Positions 7,770 to 10,612 of a DNA stretch of 10,612 bases are shown one piece after another; position 1 is the stretch's first letter, and each line of letters begins with the position of its first letter. The DNA lies in assembly GCA_020850025.1 (NCBI GenBank), contig JADZFI010000530.1, forward strand, positions 1 through 10,612, written 5' to 3'. The position numbers and the translations under genes were made by a program. Below the pieces are notes generated by a model. That model made no database searches. It was given only the letters and a program-made list of their open reading frames with translations, and had not been told where the DNA came from. This DNA is from Saprospiraceae bacterium (GTDB lineage: Bacteria; Bacteroidota; Bacteroidia; Chitinophagales; Saprospiraceae).

Positions 7770-8058
7770 TTTGTAGTGATTTGTTAACAGAGAAGGTAAA
7801 ATAATCAGTCATTTACGGCTCGGTTTCAGATGTAACGAAAACAACGAGTCAGCCATGAACATGACTTTTTTTCAAGACGAATGTAAAGTTGCGGCTCAAC
7901 AAGCCCACACAATGTTCCGACATCCTGATGGATTTTGACGACAAAAGTCAGGGCCAAAGAAAGTAATTTCTCAAAAAAGCCCCCTCGTTATGGCAACTTA
8001 TCGCAGTTTTGCCGCATCAGGCTACTGACGTACACATGCTAACACCTCTGAAATCCCC
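7770..8058. other. Divergent intergenic region, 289 nt
   Basis: It separates the minus-strand DUF4199 gene from the plus-strand secreted protein gene, so it should hold promoters for both. It lacks the tandem arrays seen in the three left-hand gaps. A small inverted motif TTTTG-acga-CAAAA occurs near 7933-7946 and could be an operator, though this short a match may be chance. No RNA gene or small coding region is supported. Confidence 0.5.
8008..8038 (+). promoter_or_regulatory. Weak candidate promoter for the secreted protein gene
   Basis: TTTG (8008-8011) lies exactly 19 nt before TACACATG (8031-8038). The second box departs from TAnnTTTG at two positions. It would place transcription start about 15 nt before the ATG at 8059, giving a very short leader. 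Tentative. Confidence 0.28.
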
Positions 8059-10545
8059 ATGCTAAGACCCCTATTCATTATTCTGATCTGCGCCTGCGTC
8101 CAGATATTATCCGCGCAGGAATTCCAAACCACTTTTTTCGGTGAAACCCAGGGAGGCGATTATTTGCCGGGGTACATTTCCGGTTTGCCGGATGGCGGCG
8201 CCTACATTGTTGGCCAGACCAACCGGGGCAGTTCCGGAGGGTATCATGTGTTGCTGATCCGCACCGACGCACAGGGCGCCCGGCTCTGGGAGCGCAGCTA
8301 TCACGCCGGCACGGGCACCTGGGTGGCTACTACCCCTGATGGGGGCTGTGTGCTGGGCGGATACTCGCTGCGGCACCTTTTCGGCACAGAGCAGGGCTTT
8401 GTAACCAAAATAGATGCCCAGGGAGAGCCTGTCTGGACACAATATTTCCCGCAGGGAAACCACTCTGAAATCCGGGAAGTAAAGCCAATGGCCAACGGAG
8501 GATATGCCGTTTGCGGCATCGTTTCCCAGCCGGATTCCACGGGGCAAAATGTGTTTTGGGCCATACTTTCTGAAAGTGGCAGTTTGATGATGTATGTGGA
8601 AATTGCTGAAGTGGGCGTTGAATTTAACCCCAGTATTATGGAAACCAGCAGTGCCCAACTGGTGCTGTGCTGGGAAAGGAATGGCGGCGACATGATTCAG
8701 TGTTATCACCCCAATGGCACGCTTAATTGGGAGCAAAACGTGCTCGATTGGGAGTTTTTGAGTGTAACCCCGGGGGCAATACAAGATGCAATGGGTGATT
8801 TGTGGGTCACGGGTATGTACAAATACGGGATTGGGTCTCCGGCCAATTACTTCATCTTGCGTATGGATGTTCAGAACGGCAGTTTAAAACAACAAATTCC
8901 AACTGTTTTTCAAAGCCTGACAGGCCGGCCAATACCTGGAAGGTTAGAGCCGGACAACACGCTTGTTTTTTGTACAAAGTATACCAATGCTTTGGTTTGT
9001 ATACGGTTTGATGAGCAGGGCATTGAATTGGGTCGCGACTCTGTTTCGCAATTGGATTTTAACAATTATCGTACGGTTGATTTAAGTGCCCCCAATAAGA
9101 TTCTGTTCTTGCGACAGGAGTACCTCTTCAGCAACCCGGGCAAGATCTCGGTGCAGCCGATGACCTTCAACTCATCTACCTTAACGTTGGAGCCCAAATG
9201 GGAATTAACCGTAGACAATCCATTCAACCATGATTTGTTTGAAGCAAAAGCGGCGGCGAATAATGGTGAAACATTTGTCCTGTTCCGAGGAAAGCCCCAG
9301 AACGGGATAAGCGATTCTTCAGGTTTATATATCATGAAACATGAGCCGGATGCGCAGATTGCCGGACCAGTCTTCCTGTGTAACCAACCTGGCATTTTTT
9401 CTCTTTCCGGGCAACTTCAGGCAACAAAGGATGGCGGGGTTATAGTACATACAGAAGAGGATGAAACATGGAAAATTGATCAGGATTTAAGTATAAAATG
9501 GACAAAGCAGACCACAAACGGCAAACTATTCGTTGGCGCCGGCAATGATTATTTTATCGTGGAAAGCAAGACCCAGCCGGACCCTTTTGAGCCCATTCTG
9601 GTGCATCATTTCCATGCAGACGGGCAGTTGGACAAAACCCTGGAAGTATTCAGCGGAGGTCAGACCTATTATGTGGCCGGCGGGGTTAGTCAGCTAAACA
9701 ACGGCCCTGTACTCTTCGGGGTGAAATTCGATGAAACCGGTGAGCCACGCAACTGGATTATTTACATTGATCGTGACGGCAACCTGACCAGCGAGCAGTT
9801 ATTACCGGAACTGGACAATCTGTTATCCTCCAGCGCTAAAAACAAGTTCATTCAAACTTCCGATGGCGGTGCGTTGGCGGCCTCCCGAATAGGGAGTAAA
9901 ATCTATATGCTCAAGGTAAAAGACGGAAAAGTACGCTGGGAAGCCACCTTTGCCAACGGCAATCCGGAAGAATCCACCATGCAATTATTGGATATAGAAG
10001 AAGTTCCCTGCCAGGGCTATGTTTTATCGGTGTTGGCCAACGCATTTCAAGCTAATACGCCCAAAATTATTCCGGAATCCAGCCAGATCATTCTCCTGTA
10101 CCACCTCGACGAACATGGCCGGGGACAAAAGACCTTCAGTTACCGGCCCCTGCCGGAACCCTCCAGCCCGAATACCGACTTTATTCCCGGCTACACTTAC
10201 CGTCGCTGGGGAGATCTGCTGAACGGCCAAACCTATGATTTACTACTGGAAACGGTACATTTCCCAGACTCCCTGGCCATCCAGCACCCGGCCGCTGAAC
10301 TGCTGGTGGCGCCCAATCCATCCGCAAATGAGACCTGCCTGGAATACCACTCTGACGACTATGGCGTGATGGAAATACAGGTATTCAATGAAGCCGGGCA
10401 GCTAACAGATCATTTTTTCAGCAGAAAAACAGCAGCAATCTGGCATCAACCCTACCGCTACCGGGGGCCATCCGGTACCTACATTATCCGCACCCGTTTG
10501 AACGGCCAAGACTTTATTTCTCGGCGTTTGGTAAAAGCATATTGA
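8059..10545 (+). CDS. Secreted repeat protein with T9SS type A sorting domain
   Basis: Exported protein of 828 residues, expected on the cell surface or released by the type IX secretion system. It begins with a signal peptide (MLRPLFIILICACVQILSAQ). The body repeats a beta-strand pattern in which a D/N-G-G turn precedes two strands and a lysine/arginine plus D-x-x-G hairpin. Examples are PDGGAYIVGQT then IRTDAQGARLWERSY, PDGGCVLGGYS then KIDAQGEPVWTQYF, and later SDGGALAASRIG then LKVKDGKVRWEATF. This suggests a beta-propeller, although blades in the middle are degenerate. The last 83 residues (746-828) form a T9SS type A domain, starting LLVAPNPSANETC, with VFNEAGQL and a GTYIIRT strand near the end. 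No catalytic motif is visible, so function is unknown. The ATG at 8059 is the natural start because the signal peptide begins there. Confidence 0.88.
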   Translation: MLRPLFIILICACVQILSAQEFQTTFFGETQGGDYLPGYISGLPDGGAYIVGQTNRGSSGGYHVLLIRTDAQGARLWERSYHAGTGTWVATTPDGGCVLGGYSLRHLFGTEQGFVTKIDAQGEPVWTQYFPQGNHSEIREVKPMANGGYAVCGIVSQPDSTGQNVFWAILSESGSLMMYVEIAEVGVEFNPSIMETSSAQLVLCWERNGGDMIQCYHPNGTLNWEQNVLDWEFLSVTPGAIQDAMGDLWVTGMYKYGIGSPANYFILRMDVQNGSLKQQIPTVFQSLTGRPIPGRLEPDNTLVFCTKYTNALVCIRFDEQGIELGRDSVSQLDFNNYRTVDLSAPNKILFLRQEYLFSNPGKISVQPMTFNSSTLTLEPKWELTVDNPFNHDLFEAKAAANNGETFVLFRGKPQNGISDSSGLYIMKHEPDAQIAGPVFLCNQPGIFSLSGQLQATKDGGVIVHTEEDETWKIDQDLSIKWTKQTTNGKLFVGAGNDYFIVESKTQPDPFEPILVHHFHADGQLDKTLEVFSGGQTYYVAGGVSQLNNGPVLFGVKFDETGEPRNWIIYIDRDGNLTSEQLLPELDNLLSSSAKNKFIQTSDGGALAASRIGSKIYMLKVKDGKVRWEATFANGNPEESTMQLLDIEEVPCQGYVLSVLANAFQANTPKIIPESSQIILLYHLDEHGRGQKTFSYRPLPEPSSPNTDFIPGYTYRRWGDLLNGQTYDLLLETVHFPDSLAIQHPAAELLVAPNPSANETCLEYHSDDYGVMEIQVFNEAGQLTDHFFSRKTAAIWHQPYRYRGPSGTYIIRTRLNGQDFISRRLVKAY

Positions 10546-10558
10546 TTTTATACCTTTG
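10527..10558 (+). promoter_or_regulatory. Well-matched Bacteroidota promoter pointing out of the window
   Basis: TTTG (10527-10530) and TACCTTTG (10551-10558) match both consensus elements exactly and are 20 nt apart. The -33 box lies inside the last codons of the secreted protein gene and the -7 box just after its stop. The transcript would run into the hairpin at 10584-10612 within about 30 nt. The target gene is outside the window. Confidence 0.5.
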
Positions 10559-10583
10559 GCCGGTTGGCCTGTGTTTAGTTTAC

Positions 10584-10612
10584 TGTCGGGGTGACTGGCA
10601 GTCACCCCGACA
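10584..10612. repeat. Perfect 13-bp inverted repeat at the window edge
   Basis: TGTCGGGGTGACT (10584-10596) and AGTCACCCCGACA (10600-10612) pair without mismatch around GGC. It lies 39 nt after the stop of the secreted protein gene and could be its terminator, but the window ends before any T run could be seen. It could also be one copy of a dispersed palindromic element. Confidence 0.8.

Noticed and set aside
8107..8784. A 225-codon minus-strand frame inside the secreted protein gene
   Set aside because: The plus-strand frame has a signal peptide, repeats and a T9SS tail; the antisense frame has none.

Overview
The window looks like a chromosomal segment of a Bacteroidota member, probably near the Saprospiria/Cytophagia-type environmental lineages. 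The pointers are a type IX secretion C-terminal domain on the last protein, promoter-like TTTG / TAnnTTTG pairs, start codons without a clear Shine-Dalgarno sequence, a DUF4199 membrane protein and a TPR-containing sensor kinase. The lineage is inferred from these traits; no rRNA or other marker gene is present.

Layout. 1-1736 (minus) is the 5' part of a polysaccharide co-polymerase/tyrosine autokinase gene that runs off the left edge. It diverges from bcp (1957-2409, plus), a thiol peroxidase. Then, all on plus, come an unassigned ATP-grasp enzyme (2639-3634), an lgt-family prolipoprotein diacylglyceryl transferase (3897-5051), and, 53 nt later, a TPR sensor histidine kinase with no response regulator in view (5105-6883). 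A gap of about 320 nt ends in a strong hairpin-plus-T terminator. A DUF4199 membrane protein follows on minus (7203-7769), diverging across 289 nt from an 828-residue secreted protein with a T9SS tail (8059-10545). The right edge holds a well-matched promoter and a perfect hairpin.

The genes do not form one obvious pathway. Several are cell-envelope functions: polysaccharide export, lipoprotein lipidation, a secreted or surface protein and small membrane proteins. Only lgt and the kinase are close enough to suggest co-transcription.

The most unusual content lies between genes. Three successive intergenic gaps (1738-1951, 2410-2508, 3641-3890) are filled by short tandem arrays with a different unit length and unit sequence in each: 9-mers, 7-mers and roughly 8-mers. 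Each gap has the same plan: an array in one orientation, a centre, then the array in the opposite orientation, with the arrays abutting stop or start codons. The third gap also encloses a nearly perfect 64-nt palindrome. I do not know a name for this architecture and consider it the main item for follow-up.
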